Source: Puccinia triticina
Taxonomy: Eukaryota > Basidiomycota > Pucciniomycetes > Pucciniales > Pucciniaceae
DNA: 64,000 bases
Assembly: GCF_026914185.1 (NCBI RefSeq)
Contig: NC_070561.1
Location: 8,308,001-8,372,000, forward strand
Reading direction: 5' to 3'
The position numbers and the translations under genes were made by a program. The notes beneath the pieces are model-generated. The model had not been told where the DNA came from and made no database searches. It saw only the letters and a list, made by a program, of their open reading frames with translations. Below are positions 29,930 through 41,474 of the stretch, one piece after another. Every line of letters starts with the position of its first letter. Positions within the stretch are counted from its first letter, which is position 1.

Positions 29930-32030
29930 CACATGGCGACTGCACTGATCACTGAGGGTATGCATTTTTTGCTATGATTTTTGTTCTTCAATGCTGTTTT
30001 TCTTTTTCCTTTTTTTGAACCCATGTTTTTTCTTTCAGGAGGGAAGAGACTAGAGTCAAGTCAGTCAACTCTAACCATGAGCAATATTGAAGACTTCAAT
30101 CCTAGCAAGACTCTGCCTTTGAGCAGCCCAGCCAAGAATTCCAAGAGTAGGACTTCAAACAAGGGTGAAAGCGCTGCGCTTCAAAAAACGCAGCGCAGCG
30201 TGAAGCGCAGCGTTTTTGGTGGCCGCTGCGCTGCGCTGAAAGTAGCGGCCCCGCCCATTGCGCTGAAAGTAGCGGCCCCGCCCGCTGCGCTACCGCTTTT
30301 TGGGTCTGGCAAGAAGCAGGGACCCGCTACTTTCAGCGGTAGCGCAGCGGAACCATCGCTGCGCTACCGCTTTTTGACCTGGCCGCGTAGCGCTCCCCCG
30401 CTGCCAGCCAAAAAAGCGCAGCGCAGCGCAAAGCGCAGCTGTTTTGGTGGCCGCTGCGCGGCGCTGAAAGGAGTGGCCCTGCCCGCTGCGCTACCGCTTT
30501 TTGGGTTGGGAAAAAAGCGGGACCCCGCTATTTTCAGCGGTAGCGCAGCGGGACTGGCGCTGCGCTACCCCTTTTTGGGCTGACCACGCAGCGGTTCCCC
30601 GCTGCGCTGCGCTAAAAGACCGCTTTTTTGTAGCGCAGCGCAGCGTTTCAGCCTTGCTTCAAATCATAACGGCAACTAAGAATCCAATTCCGGCTCAGAC
30701 TCTGGCTCCAACGCGGACTCCGAATCCAACAACAAAAAGAAAAGATATCATTAGAATATTGACTTTATACCCCAGCTAAAAAACCAAAACCAACATCTAC
30801 TTGTGGATTGAACAAGCAAAAGGCCAATGTGATAGAAAATGAGAAATTTAACAAATGGTATTCTGCCAACAGTAAAAAAAATCACCATTGACTGGGATGT
30901 GGCTAATTCTAAACTTAGTGCTTTCAAAAAACTAGAAATTGATTTGATTGGTTTGTTGGATGAGAAAGAGGTGGGGGTGCTTGCCCAAGAGAAAGAGGAC
31001 AAAGGTGAAATCACTTGGTATGCAATAATCCCACATGGCAAGATCTTTCTTTAGAAAAATAAAAAGATCCTAGATGGCACAAAGATCTTTGCTTGGTTCC
31101 TGGAGGAAGCTGCAGGTCCTTGCAAAGGTTGGAAGATCATTGTCAACATGGTCCAACGTGATCCAAAAATTGCTGCTCAGGTGTGTCTCTTTATCTTTCT
31201 GATGCAACTATGAGAAAAACAGCTGATCACTGCTTCTCTGTCAAAAAATCTAGAAAAAACAAGCATTGCAATCCTTGAAGGAGACTCAAGGAGCTGTCAA
31301 CAAATCAGATGATCCGGAGCCGTTGGCTGGAGGCGCAGCTGCTGGCCAAATTATGGACAACATACTGACGCTAAGGGCAACCCACATGCCATGCAAACAA
31401 TTGACTGGATCAGACAAGCTTCCAGCAATGGTTGATCCCTTGGACCCGCATTGTTTTATTCCTCTGACAAATGACCGGCTGGGTCTTTAGGCTCAAAGTA
31501 TGGTGAGTGACATATTGCTCATGCTTAATTAGTTTGTTTCTGAAATTGCTATTTGTTGCAGATTACAAACAAAGAAGTATCTTTTTTGAAACCTCCGCTG
31601 TTGCCAGCTTTTGCATTTATGACAAAAGAGGAGTACCATTCTCAGTCAAAGGGCGCATTGATTCCAGCAAAACCAGCAAGATCTTCTAGTCAAGTGAACT
31701 TGACCAATGCAAGTTCTTCTAGCCGGGAAGACTGGGCCGATGTGAGGTCTTATTCACCAGAAGGACACATTAGCGTATCACCCATCCAATCAAATGTTTC
31801 AGCCCCAAATCATCATATTCCTCCGCATGCACCTCTGACTGCATCATACACCCCCTGGGTAATGGGAAACATCCACTCAATGCCTGCAGTTCTTCAATAA
31901 CTTCTCTGCAGATGAGCTTGTAGAATATGGGATGAAAAAGGGGCACGCAAGGTACCTTGCTACTAGCCTCAAATATTTTCAGCAACATCCAATCAAGCTC
32001 CAAGGAAGTTGAATGATTTACGGCCTCTAT
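29930..32030 (+). pseudogene. Broken multi-exon gene of the inverted-end element, family unknown
   Basis: Exon 1 (ATG near 29934, MATALITE) lies in the inverted end. An intron GTATGC..TTTCAG (about 29958-30039) leads to a Ser/Lys-rich exon (SNIEDFNPSKTLPLSSPAKN). This is interrupted by a GC-rich repeat insertion (30165-30650), then a Ser/Asp-rich linker. The next segments contain ITIDWDVANSKLSAFKKLEI, then stops, FAWFLEEAAGPCKGWKIIVN, an intron near 31180-31253, then KETQGAVNKSDDPEPLAGG and, after another intron (about 31503-31560), NKEVSFLKPPLLPAF. The end reads NFSADELVEYGMKKGHARYL in a shifted frame. Several stops and frame changes show decay. I do not recognise the family. Confidence 0.5.
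30165..30650. repeat. GC-rich palindrome-array insertion (CGCTGCGCTACCGCTTTTTG units)
   Basis: The 485 bases consist of about a dozen direct and inverted copies of blocks such as GCGCTACCGCTTTTTG, AGCGGTAGCGCAGCG and GAAAGTAGCGGCCCCGCCC. Both edges carry TGAAA-CGCTGCGCTGCGCT-type inverted sequence. It sits in an exon of the broken gene. A 200-codon frame (29981-30583) runs through it, but its translation is repetitive. No target duplication was found. Confidence 0.7.
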
Positions 32031-33041
32031 TGTGAATGAATTTGCTTGTAAACATGATACTCCAAACATCTGTGCTCTATCCGGCTTGTAAAAACAAAAT
32101 TTTCTGCTATCTAGAGAGTCTTGTCTGCCAGCTTGTAAAAATGATATTTTCTGCTATCTAGAGGTCTTGTCTGCCTCGTCAAAAATGTGTTTTCTGCTAT
32201 CTCTGAATGTTTATCTGCTAAGTAGCCTTGTCTGCCTTGTAAAAATGGTGTTTTCTGCTATTTCCAAATTCTTATCTGCTAAGTCCGACTTGTTGAAATA
32301 AATGAAATATTGCCTCTATGCAATTCTTTCCTTGAGTATCTCTCATAATCAGAAAGGTTTTTGCCTGCCAGGAAAAGAATGAAATGAAAGCAATGTTCTT
32401 TGCAACTCATGTTTAATTGTCACTAAGAAACGTAGACAAAAGGAGGAAAAGATACTCTGATTGGTGCCCATCCTCTTGTCCTCGCAACAACCTCAAGAGA
32501 AACACCCGACTCATCTGAATTGAGAATTTCAGGCAGGCCAAGAACAAGCAGATATGAAATGATTCAGGCTTACCCGTAAAAACTAGGTTTGATGCAGGTA
32601 TACAGCCAACACAAGCAGTATAGCAAGCCCGTTCTTGCAAATCCTGTTTTGGATTAACTTTTTGAATGCTTTTTTTAATCCTGTTTTGGATTAAATTTTT
32701 GAATACTTTTTTTTGACATGTGTAACCGGTGGTGGAGGGTGTTGGAAATAGTTTGCAAGCAAACATTTATACCATGGTGTTCAATCAACGCCTTCTGAAT
32801 CTTTTCAATATATACACTGTGAAAAAAACTCAAGAAACTGCTGCCAGTTGACATGCAATATTAAAAATGCGCCTTTGTAATATTGCATGTCAACTGGCAG
32901 CAGTTTCTTGAGTTTTTTTCACAGTGATAAACAGTTGGCTTATCAAAGACCATATTGTGTATAAATTGCAGGTCCTTTTCATTCAATCCAAATGGCCAAC
33001 CTCTGCTGCGGTAGGTTGCAGGATCACAAACAACTGCCCGT
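32031..33041. other. Non-coding remainder of the inverted-end element
   Basis: A degenerate repeat TGTCTGCCxxGTAAAAATG..TTTTCTGCTAT occurs four times at about 32085-32290. Besides the MITE at 32815 nothing else was recognised. Confidence 0.4.
32815..32926. mobile_element. 112-bp foldback MITE, copy 2 (TSD ATA)
   Basis: A near-perfect palindrome with CACTGTG ends, arms around CTGCTGCCAGTTGACATGC, and a short loop. ATA is duplicated at 32812-32814 and 32927-32929. Same family as 23871-23976. Confidence 0.88.
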
Positions 33042-33976
33042 TGTGGTAGGCGGAAAAGTGGAAAAATAAGAAGTTTTTTCTATACCACATAAGTACTCAT
33101 ACTAGGCCTCAAGATACCACCAAATGGATTCTACGGCCAAATTCACCCCTATTCACCACTGGGAGCACCCCTGGACCCCCTCTGGATTAGAAATTACACC
33201 TCTTTGGACCCCACCAAACACTTATCACACGGCCATCCCCAGTAACCCAGCTGTCACCTGCCTCAACCCAAGTTTCACAGTAGTACAAATATACACGTCA
33301 CAGGATAAAAACATACATCTTCCCATCAGGCTACACTCATTACATATTAGCTGAATACACTCCTTTATATACATAGTATGACATCATCTACACTGTTTCT
33401 GCAGCCTCAGAACCTGTGTATACACTAATTACCCCTGTATGACAGCTCATGCAGTCTACTGTCACCTTATGCATGTGTGAGAATGTTCTGTTGTATATTC
33501 TGACATCATGTATGCAACCCTGAGGGGTCATGACATCATTTGTATCTACTCCTACCAGCTAAAATCCCTCACCCTGTTGTCCAGATTAGCTGAAACCCTA
33601 ACCCACAAGCCCCTCAGAGGCTCCACTTTTGTCTATAAAAGTAGCTCTCTCCACCCCCAGTGGTCTGCTCCCCAGTTCCTCACCCAGAACTCACAAGTCA
33701 CCTAACACTCATCCACACTCAAATCCTAAAACCCTTAAAACAATAACTCAACCCTTATAACAAAAATTCAACCCTTATAACAAAGTAATTCAAACACTTA
33801 AACGTTGCCAGTCAAACAGATTTCATCTGGAACAGACCAGACCTATCACTTAATAAAACTTGCCAAGCTGAGCTTGGTGGGTCTTGTTGACTGATAACAG
33901 AAGGGCAGAGCTTGCAACTCCATCATACCCTTAAAAATTCAGCAAAAGGGTTTCATTACCACTTTTGAGTCTTACA
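33042..33976 (-). repeat. Solo LTR-B, minus orientation
   Basis: On the minus strand it reads TGTAAGACTCAAAAGTGG...CCGCCTACCACA. Flanks CCGT and CTGT suggest a 4-bp duplication with one change. There is no partner LTR or coding region, so it is a solo LTR. It lies 31 bp from the left end of the Gypsy element. Frames inside are not genes. Confidence 0.75.
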
Positions 33977-34007
33977 CTGTGTCCTCTCATACAGTTTGGT
34001 CCAGCGG

Positions 34008-34983
34008 TGTGGAACTACTCAAAGGGGAGAATAGAGCTTGGAAGGGAAATGTATAGCAACACTAGTACTAATGTAAGCTATGCAAGGGTGCTGATGAGGC
34101 TGCCTTCCTGACTAATGCTGAGGGGATGAGAGTAACACTAAGAAAAAGAAGAAAAGGTGTGGCTGATTTCTACTTGATCTTAGGAGCTAGTACTATGAGC
34201 TGACTACTGACTACTGAGGGTGAGAGTGTTGGAGCAATGGTTGAAGGGGGGGAAAGCAATTGGCAATGGTTCAATGGCAATGGGTTGATGAGAATGGGCA
34301 CTATAATTTCTGTATCTAAAATTATCTATAAATTCTGCATATAGTTCTCTGCATGAGGTACAAGTGAGGGGGGGAAGACAGTTCTTATAGTAAGGAGGGA
34401 TGAGCACAGACAGTGGAGGCATTCTGGCTATGGGAATAAAGGAATGTACAAATGGGGAAGAGTGATGTGAAAATAGTAACAGTATGTAATGATGAGCAAT
34501 GCTGAAAGGGGAATGCTGGTTATGGGAATAAAAGAATGTACTAATGGGGAAGAGTGATGAGAACATAGTAACAACTTGTGATGATGAGCACTACTGAAAG
34601 AGGTAAGCACAGATCCAATGATGTAATGTGTACAATAGGTATAGTACATAATGAGAAATGTATGTAAAGGGTTTAGTATGTGAGAATAAATATGTAAAAG
34701 GAATGTACTGTAATGATTCAAGTAGGTTACTAATGAAATGAGTACTGTAACTAATGAAGACTGTAGGTTGTCTGTAAGTCTTATATCCTCTATAACTACT
34801 GAACCATTGAAGATAGGGGTATACTATGTATGAGTGACCATAGGTGAAATTTGATGTAGAATCTGAATATGCAATAACAATGAGGTATTTGTGAAGGGTT
34901 ATGGGGAGATGGGCTATGTAATGATGAATATATGTAAAAAGAAGCAATAAAATACTACTTATGGTTTGGAATGGAGCACCACA
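34008..34983 (-). repeat. 3' LTR of the Gypsy element
   Basis: 976 bp, identical as far as read to the reassembled 5' LTR. Frames inside it recur unchanged in the other LTR and are not genes. A diverged solo copy sits at 61089-62000. Confidence 0.92.
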
Positions 34984-35059
34984 TCCTCCCCCAACTTATT
35001 GTCTGTCCCCAGGCAATGCACCAAAGAGAAGAGTGATCCAGAAAGAGTTGAAGAATGTT

Positions 35060-35330
35060 GAGTCCAAGAGTCCAAAGTCCAAAGTCCAGTGTTCTTCCTC
35101 CAAAGGTGAAATCCAAAGTCCTGAGTAGTAGTCCTAATCCAAAGTCCAGTGTCCAAAGCCAAAGAATCCAGTATCCAAAGCCAAATAGAATCCAAGTATG
35201 ATCCAAGTCCAGTATATCTGAGTCCAAGGTATCCAAGTCCAATCCAAAGTCCAATAGTCCTATGTATCCAGAGTATCCATAGTCCAGTATCCAATCCAAA
35301 GAGTCCAGTATCCAAAAGAAGGTCCAATTA
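35060..35330. repeat. Minisatellite (CCAAAGTCCAGTAT-type units)
   Basis: About twenty drifting copies of an 11-14-bp unit containing TCCAAAGTCCAGT. It lies next to the purine tract of the Gypsy element. Trp/Leu/Asp-rich frames across it reflect the repeat. Confidence 0.75.
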
Positions 35331-35630
35331 TCAATGAGGGGGGGTGAATGTATAAGAAGATCTAACTCTGCTGAAGGCAATATCCTTGAGACAGACACAT
35401 ATTAGACTAAATTCCACTCTGATGAATACAATAATTTTCCCGCCTAACTGAGGCTAAGGAAGAGCAATGCAATGATGATGATGATTGATGGGGTTGATAA
35501 TTGTAGTTTCTGAAGGTTTGTGAATGATTTGAGGTTGAATAACTGAGTTTCTGAGTGTCTGAATATATAATGTAGAGTCCTTTGAAGAGAATTTGAAGTC
35601 CAGGGAGGTTGATAAGCTGTCCAAGGAATG

Positions 35631-35921
35631 TTATTGATCCAATTGGGTGGTTTCTGAAATTGTCCCAGCAGTAGCTAGAAGTTCAACTAAACTCTTAACA
35701 GACCTGGATAAATCAAAAGGGATGAATGAATTATCTAAAAGCCATACGCCAGTACTGCTAGTTTGCCTAATTAATCCTCTGTGTGCATCATAAGTAATTA
35801 GCTGGCACCTCCTGATGGTGTGACCATTCTGAAAGCAATATAAACATCTATACTTCCTGTGTTGAGAGGGGGTTGGATAAGGCTGAATCTCAGGAATGGA
35901 GTCAGTGGTGGAAGTAACCAT
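35631..35921 (-). CDS. Second nucleocapsid-like ORF of the Gypsy element (CCHC knuckle)
   Basis: A 96-codon frame in the sense of the element, beyond pol. It holds a canonical zinc knuckle C-x2-C-x4-H-x4-C (CLYCFQNGHTIRRC, about residues 26-39), followed by DNSFIPFDLSRSVKSLVE. The element's own Gag has the same order: CYYCHQETHGTNSC, then DKSVIPWIPSRPIRTPVE. It therefore looks like a diverged Gag tail. Whether it is expressed, for example by splicing, cannot be told. Confidence 0.6.
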   Translation of the reverse strand: MVTSTTDSIPEIQPYPTPSQHRKYRCLYCFQNGHTIRRCQLITYDAHRGLIRQTSSTGVWLLDNSFIPFDLSRSVKSLVELLATAGTISETTQLDQ

Positions 35922-35954
35922 AATGGTGGAGAAGAATGATTTAGAAAAATTTGA

Positions 35955-36290
35955 ATGATTGATGATGGTGATGATGATGATGATGAAGCGTGATTTTGTG
36001 TTTCAGGAATGAATGAATAGTGATTTCCCCCAGAAAAGAATGATGAGGGATGATGATGATGATGGAGGAATTGAATGAATAGTGATTTTCCCCAGAAAAG
36101 AATGATGAGGGATGATGATGATGATGAAGCGTGATTTGTGTTTCAGGAATGAATGAATAGTGATTTCCCCCAGAAAAGAATGATGAGGGATGATGATGAT
36201 GATGAAGCGTGATTTGTGTTTCAGGAATGAATGAATAGTGATTTCCCCCAGAAAAGAATGATGAGGGATGATGATGATGATTGAGGAATT
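35955..36290. repeat. Tandem repeat, four long units with GATGATGATGATGA runs
   Basis: Units of about 65-80 bp contain GATTTCCCCCAGAAAAGAATG followed by TGATGAGGGATGATGATGATGA. Four copies follow each other with small indels. Non-coding part of the Gypsy element. Confidence 0.8.
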
Positions 36291-36527
36291 GAATGAATGA
36301 CTCGATGATTAATGGCTGGGGAATGAATGTTTCTTGGTTTTTCTTCAGTACTGGGCACTTTTGAATTCACCCTTTTTGACAAAAAAGCCTTAATTTTGTC
36401 CAGATGGGGAATGGAACATGTTTCCATCCGCGTGTACTGTCGAAAGAGGGATCCTGATGTCTGAGCGGGGGCTCCATGCGGAAGGCGCGCGTGCGGAACG
36501 CCAAAAAAAAAGAAAGGAAATGGTCGA

Positions 36528-36980
36528 CCTGTATCTTCGGAACGGCTCGATGAAATTTCTTGAAACCGAGCTCATTCGAAAGGGCCAATTCCGTAGATTA
36601 AAATGGTATATACTAATTATTGTTAAGGGTTGATTATCGGTTGTGTAGGGCCGGTTAAGGATCCAGGTGAAATCCGCGGGCGCTCATAGTAGTAACACCG
36701 CGTAAACATAAGGCAATATGTTTTCGGGTATAACTTGGATGTCCGTCGATGAAAAGTTCTAATTACGGGCTCATTAGAAAGGCAAGAAGGAGGAGATGAA
36801 ACGACAACCGATCATTATGAAAGATTAATTCGGCCGATGGGCAGCCGTGGACGCTGAATGAAAACCGTAAATGAGACCGTGGAAATACTAGGGAAACATT
36901 GAGCACGTATAACTTTTGAACCACTCAATAGAATGAGCTGAAACCGAGTTCAAATGAAAGGCAAGATCGGAAAGATTAAT
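36528..36980. repeat. Three diverged units spaced about 190 bp
   Basis: Similar blocks at about 36528, 36722 and 36905 carry a GTATAACTT-like start, then CGATGAAA, then GAGCTCATTCGAAAGGCAAG with drift. They lie just upstream of the antisense gene and have a higher GC content than the rest of the Gypsy interior, so they may belong to that captured unit. Confidence 0.45.
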
Positions 36981-37313
36981 TCTGAAACTGGGAATGTTAA
37001 TTTTGTGACCGGCCGCGTGGTTGTTGAAGTCGTTCAGAGTGTCATTATTATTTCCCGCGGTTTTCATTGTATAGGAGTTGAAAGAAAATGAATACATGAT
37101 GAAATAATTTTAAGGTAACGCCAAGGAGCTGTCCGATTAGACTCCTGAAGCTGGCAATTCGACTGGAAAAGGTTATAGGCGAAAAGAATGACGTGAAAGC
37201 AATCCAAGAACTAATTAAACTGGGTCAAACACCAGAGTCAACATTAAGAAAATGAAAGAGAATCCGCGCCAAACGTCTCTGAAAGGTAAAGGCGTCCATA
37301 ATGACGTCATAAA

Positions 37314-38207
37314 ATGAAGAAGAATGAGTATCTTATAAGGTCCAGGTCATCGGCCAACGGAAAAGTTCCGCTATCGCGTTCGATATTCGTAATGTTTGCC
37401 TCCAGCGCCACTTCCACGCCCTCATCGCCAAAAGATATCATTGAAAACTTGATAGATTATTTGTCCAATACGTCCATATCATCTTTGCAGCCCGACGAAG
37501 AGGCCGTCATTAGACCTTCCTACGAAATCCCCTTTTCTATTCGCAGAGCGCACTTGTTCGTTGACAACGTTCACGCGTACAACGCCGGTATGAGAGACTC
37601 TTTTAAACCCAAAGAAGTCGATGCCTTGCGCCGCTATATCCAACAAGGACTACTTGCCTTCGCTCGTGAGGACCTCAACGACCCGGTTACCGCACAAAAC
37701 GCCCGCCTTAGGTTGTATAGCCGGTTCCACGACGCTTTTGCACATGTATGTTGACTGGATTCTGTATGTATATGATGAAATTTTTAGAAGAGAGAGTTGA
37801 TTATAATACTAATATTTCTACCCCCTGTTTCTATTTTGATTTTTAGATGGATACTCATTCCATAATAGATGCCATGATAGAGGAAACTGAGGAGAGGAAT
37901 GCCCTGGAATTATTAAGGATGAGGGACCAAGTGGAAGAGGAGGAAGATGGTTGGAGAGTAGAAGCAGAAATGGAGAGGATAAGAGCTGAGGGTAAGTTCT
38001 AATATATTCTATTTTTATTCTTTATTGAGGACTTTTACTAATGTTATGCTTTAATTTTCTTTTTATGTCTTTTGATTTTTTTTTTTTTTTTCAGATAAGG
38101 AGAAGGGAAAAGAGAAAAAGAAAGATGGAGAAGAAGGAGAAATGGAAGAAGATGATGTAGTGATAAAAGAAGAAGAGGTGAGCTTGACTTTATTTGAGTG
38201 TATTTGA
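37314..38207 (+). CDS. Antisense spliced gene inside the Gypsy element, unknown function
   Basis: Runs opposite to gag-pol. Exons 37314-37745, 37847-37991 and 38095-38207 are joined by GT-AG introns (GTATGT..TTTTAG and GTAAGT..TTTCAG) and stay in frame, giving about 229 residues. The last exon may instead splice on at 38178. The first exon encodes a compact, ordinary-looking domain (ENLIDYLSNTSISSLQPDEE, RRAHLFVDNVHAYNAGMRD, EVDALRRYIQQGLLAFARED). The later exons are a Glu/Lys-rich, probably coiled tail. An inner start at 37390 is equally possible. The first exon has balanced, GC-richer codons unlike pol. No family recognised; a captured host gene or an accessory protein are both possible. 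Confidence 0.5.
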
Positions 38208-38340
38208 AGCTGATTTATATTGATTTGTTTCTGATTTCATAGATTTGATTTTATTTTATTTTGCTTTTATGTTTTTGTGTAAGAAGATGAGAAAGAGAAA
38301 AGAGAAGAGAAATGAATTGATTATTCCTTATTTATTGTTT

Positions 38341-41240
38341 TTACCTGGAGTGGTATTCCTTGACATGAGTTGCAGCAAACCTTCTGGCCAATTCTGTGCA
38401 ATCCAATTCTTCCAAGATGTAAGATCCTCCTGGATTTTGAGCCTTGATTCTGTAAGGGCCATTCCATTTATTTTCAAAGAGCTTGCCAAATTGAGAGTCC
38501 AAAGATTTGTTATACACTACTACTAATTGACCTTTCTTTAGTGGCTGCCTTGATGTTTTCTTCTTGTTCCAATAATCCACAGAGTTTTTCCTGGAATCCA
38601 TGAGCTGCTGGTGTGCTTGCTGCAAGATGGTATCCCTGTTTTCAAGCTGCTGAGTCCTAGCCAATAAAAGATCCTGAGTTGATTCTACCTTTGACCAATC
38701 CACTCCAAAGAAGGTTTCCAATTCTAAATCAATGGGTAAGATGGGGGGCTGTCCAAGAACTAGTTCATAAGGTGAGTACCCAGTTGATCTCTTGGTGGAA
38801 ATCCTGTCTGCAAATAAAACTAAAGGTAAATAATTCCTCCACTTCTTGCCTTCTTTTCCACAGAGCTTGACCAAAGTATCCTTAATTGCCTGATGTCCTC
38901 TTTCTACCATACCATTTGCTTCAGGATAATAAGGGGTGGTGACTTTGATTTTGATTCCAGATTCCAGAAGGGATTTTTGAAATTGTTGTCCAAATTCAGA
39001 GCCTCCATCCACTGTGACTGACCAAGGGGCTCCATATCTGTAGATCCAGTTGTCCAAGAACCACTGAGAGATTTTCTTTGCCTGAATCTTTTCTAGTCCA
39101 ACTGCCTCTACCCATCCAGAAAGGTCATCTCTTGCAATTACCAGGTACTTCCATTTGCCAGCTTTGATGTGAACTGTATCCAAACTGACTCTTCCAAAGA
39201 TGGTTGCTGCTCCTGTAGGTTTCTTGGGTTCCATTGGCAATTTTGAACTCCTCTTCTGGCAAGCTTCACAAGACTGGACCCACTTGGTAACACCTCTCTT
39301 GAGACCTGGCCACCAAAATCTGAGTTTAATCCTTCTGTAGGTTTCAGCAATACCTCTGTGGCCTAAGGATTCATGAAGGGAATTGAGGATGGATTTCTGA
39401 GCTGAAGGAGAGGTGACTACTATCTGGGAGAATGGTTTGTTGATCCTGTGCAAGACTTTATTGGAAAGGAAGAAGTTGGCTGATTTGTGCAAAATTTGCT
39501 TGAATTCCAGGCTGCTGCATCCTGGAGGTTTGTTCATGGTTGAAAGGTATTCCTGGAGGTGCTTCCAAATTCCTTGCTGCAAGTTACTTACCCCCTCCCC
39601 CAACTTAGCTGATGTCCCCAGAAGCAGGCCAAAAGAAGAATGTTTAGTTCCAAATCCAGGGTGAGGTTTGATCCAGGTTTCATCTTCATCAAAGCTAGGA
39701 CAATCATCTTCATCAGAATCAGGGGGTCTTCTTGAAAGTCCATCAGGTAAGGTGAAAGTTTTTCCAGGAGTGTGAAAAAGGTCATAGGAGAATAACTGAA
39801 TAAATCCAATCCATCTGTTCATAGGGGCATTGGGAAGTGAAGGGTTGTTGATCATTCCAATAAGGCACTGGGCATCCACTCTGAGTTGAAAATGTTGGCC
39901 CCAAAGTTTGGTTTGAAGTTTCTTGAGGATCTTGGCAACACCACAGAGTTCTAATTTGGATTGTGAGTACTTTGATTCCCTGGGTGAAAAGACTACTGAC
40001 TCATATAACACAGGCCTATCCAATCCATCAGAATCCTGTTGAGTAAGAACAGCACCTGAAGCAATAACACTGGAGTCCACTGAGAGTTTGATTAAGCCAG
40101 CATCAGGTCCATAGTCCAATTTCTTTAGGGTGATATCAGTTCCAACAATCCTTTTAAGGTCCTCAAAGGCATCCTGGCAATCTTCAGTCCAATCCCAAGA
40201 GGAGTCCTTCCTGGTGAGTCTTCTGAGTGGAGCAGTGAGGGTTGAGTAATTTTTAATGAAAATTCTAACATATACACAGATACCTAGGAATCCTCTGACA
40301 TCTGAAGGAGTGGTGGGAGTTGGCCAGGTTTCAATTTTGTTGAGCTTCTTGATGGATATCCTTCTGCCTTCCTTACAAACCACATGGCCAACCAGATCCA
40401 GAGCAGGTACACAGCAAGCAAATTTCTTCCCAGAGATGGTGAGTCCAGCTTCTTCAATCCTGAAAAGAATCCTTTCCAGAGTTATGGCATATTCATAGAT
40501 AAATCTTCTGATCTGGGGGTTGTCCTTTAAAGTTTCTTTATTGTAGTCAGAGGTTGGTCCTTTTATACCTCCATCATCCACAAAGATTCCCATATGTTGA
40601 GGTAGTTCATCCTGGAGTATCCACATCATTTGTGCCTGGTAAACTGCAACTGAATTGGTGGGTCCTTGGGGCAATATGGTAAGTTGAAATCTTCCAAGGG
40701 GTGTTTCAAAGGTGTTCAAAGGTCTGGATTCTGGAGCTAATTCTCTTTCATCATATCCTCCCATAATATTACCTAGTCCATAGCAAGCCCTTCCAGTGAA
40801 TGATTCAATGAGTTCCTCTGTCTTTGGTGGTAGTCCAGCGTCTTTAATGGTGACTTTGTTGAGTTTCTGAAGGTCATGTACAATTCTGAGCTTACCATCC
40901 TGCTTCTTTACACAAAATATAGGGCTGGAATAACTGGAAAAGGATTGTTCATAGAGGCCAGTGCTGAGTCTTTCCCTTACCAATTCTATAACCTGGTCTT
41001 TGATGGGTGCAGGGATTGGAATTGGTTTCTGTTGCCAAGGTTCATGGGGAATGACTGGAATGATATAAGGCTGTCCATAGGTGTGTTTAAGAAGGCCTCT
41101 TTCTGTTTCTACAAAAGCCAAAGCACCTTGTCTAATCATAATTACCCATACCAGTAGGAGATATTCTTGAGGAGAAAGCCATCCAGGAGGTCCGAAATTG
41201 ATGAGGTCCAGCCTTTCTTGAGTAATCTTAGAGGTAAGGA
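38341..41240 (-). CDS. Gypsy Pol: reverse transcriptase, RNase H, integrase
   Basis: From the Met at 41139 the frame is 932 codons; homology continues upstream to about 41240 (ERLDLINFGPPGWLSPQEYL). The RT has FCVKKQDGKLRIVHDLQKLN and the catalytic FVDDGGIKGP (about 186). RNase H follows (LSVDSSVIASGAVL). Integrase has the HHCC finger (HESLGHRG..CEACQKR, about 590-625) and the core acids in LDTVH, VDGGSEF and GMVERGHQ. A GPY/F module (KWNGPYRI) precedes the end; there is no chromodomain. The replaced YxDD first residue and IKGP tail suit a basidiomycete Gypsy clade (from memory). All catalytic acids looked for are present. Confidence 0.92.
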
Positions 41241-41474
41241 GTGAATGGTGGAGGAAAAGGGCTTAAAGGAGTGAGGTAAGGATCTCTGGAGAGTGGTGGC
41301 CTTGATAATGGAGGGTTGAGGGATAATGGCATTGGTTGGTTTACTGGTTTTATTTTTTTTAGAGTTGATTTATACTTTGCTGAATGAGTGACTACAGTTT
41401 GTTGCTTTTGGTTGTTTTCCAGGGTTGCAGTTGTAAGGGAAGGGAACTGAAAACCTGGTCTCAATCTGAAAATT

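Noticed and set aside
29747..29960. Treating the two 214-bp inverted blocks as ends of a single 29-kb unit that moved as a whole
   Set aside because: The interior contains complete younger elements with their own target duplications; the original element was only about 4 kb.
33124..33354. 76-codon plus-strand ORF
   Set aside because: Lies in LTR-B and is not preserved in the other LTR-B copies.
34204..34947. ORFs of 97-120 codons in the Gypsy LTR
   Set aside because: They recur identically in the other LTR and have Tyr/His/Ser-rich chance composition.
36221..36427. Small minus-strand frame over the GATGATGA repeats
   Set aside because: Composition follows the tandem repeat and no second-copy support.
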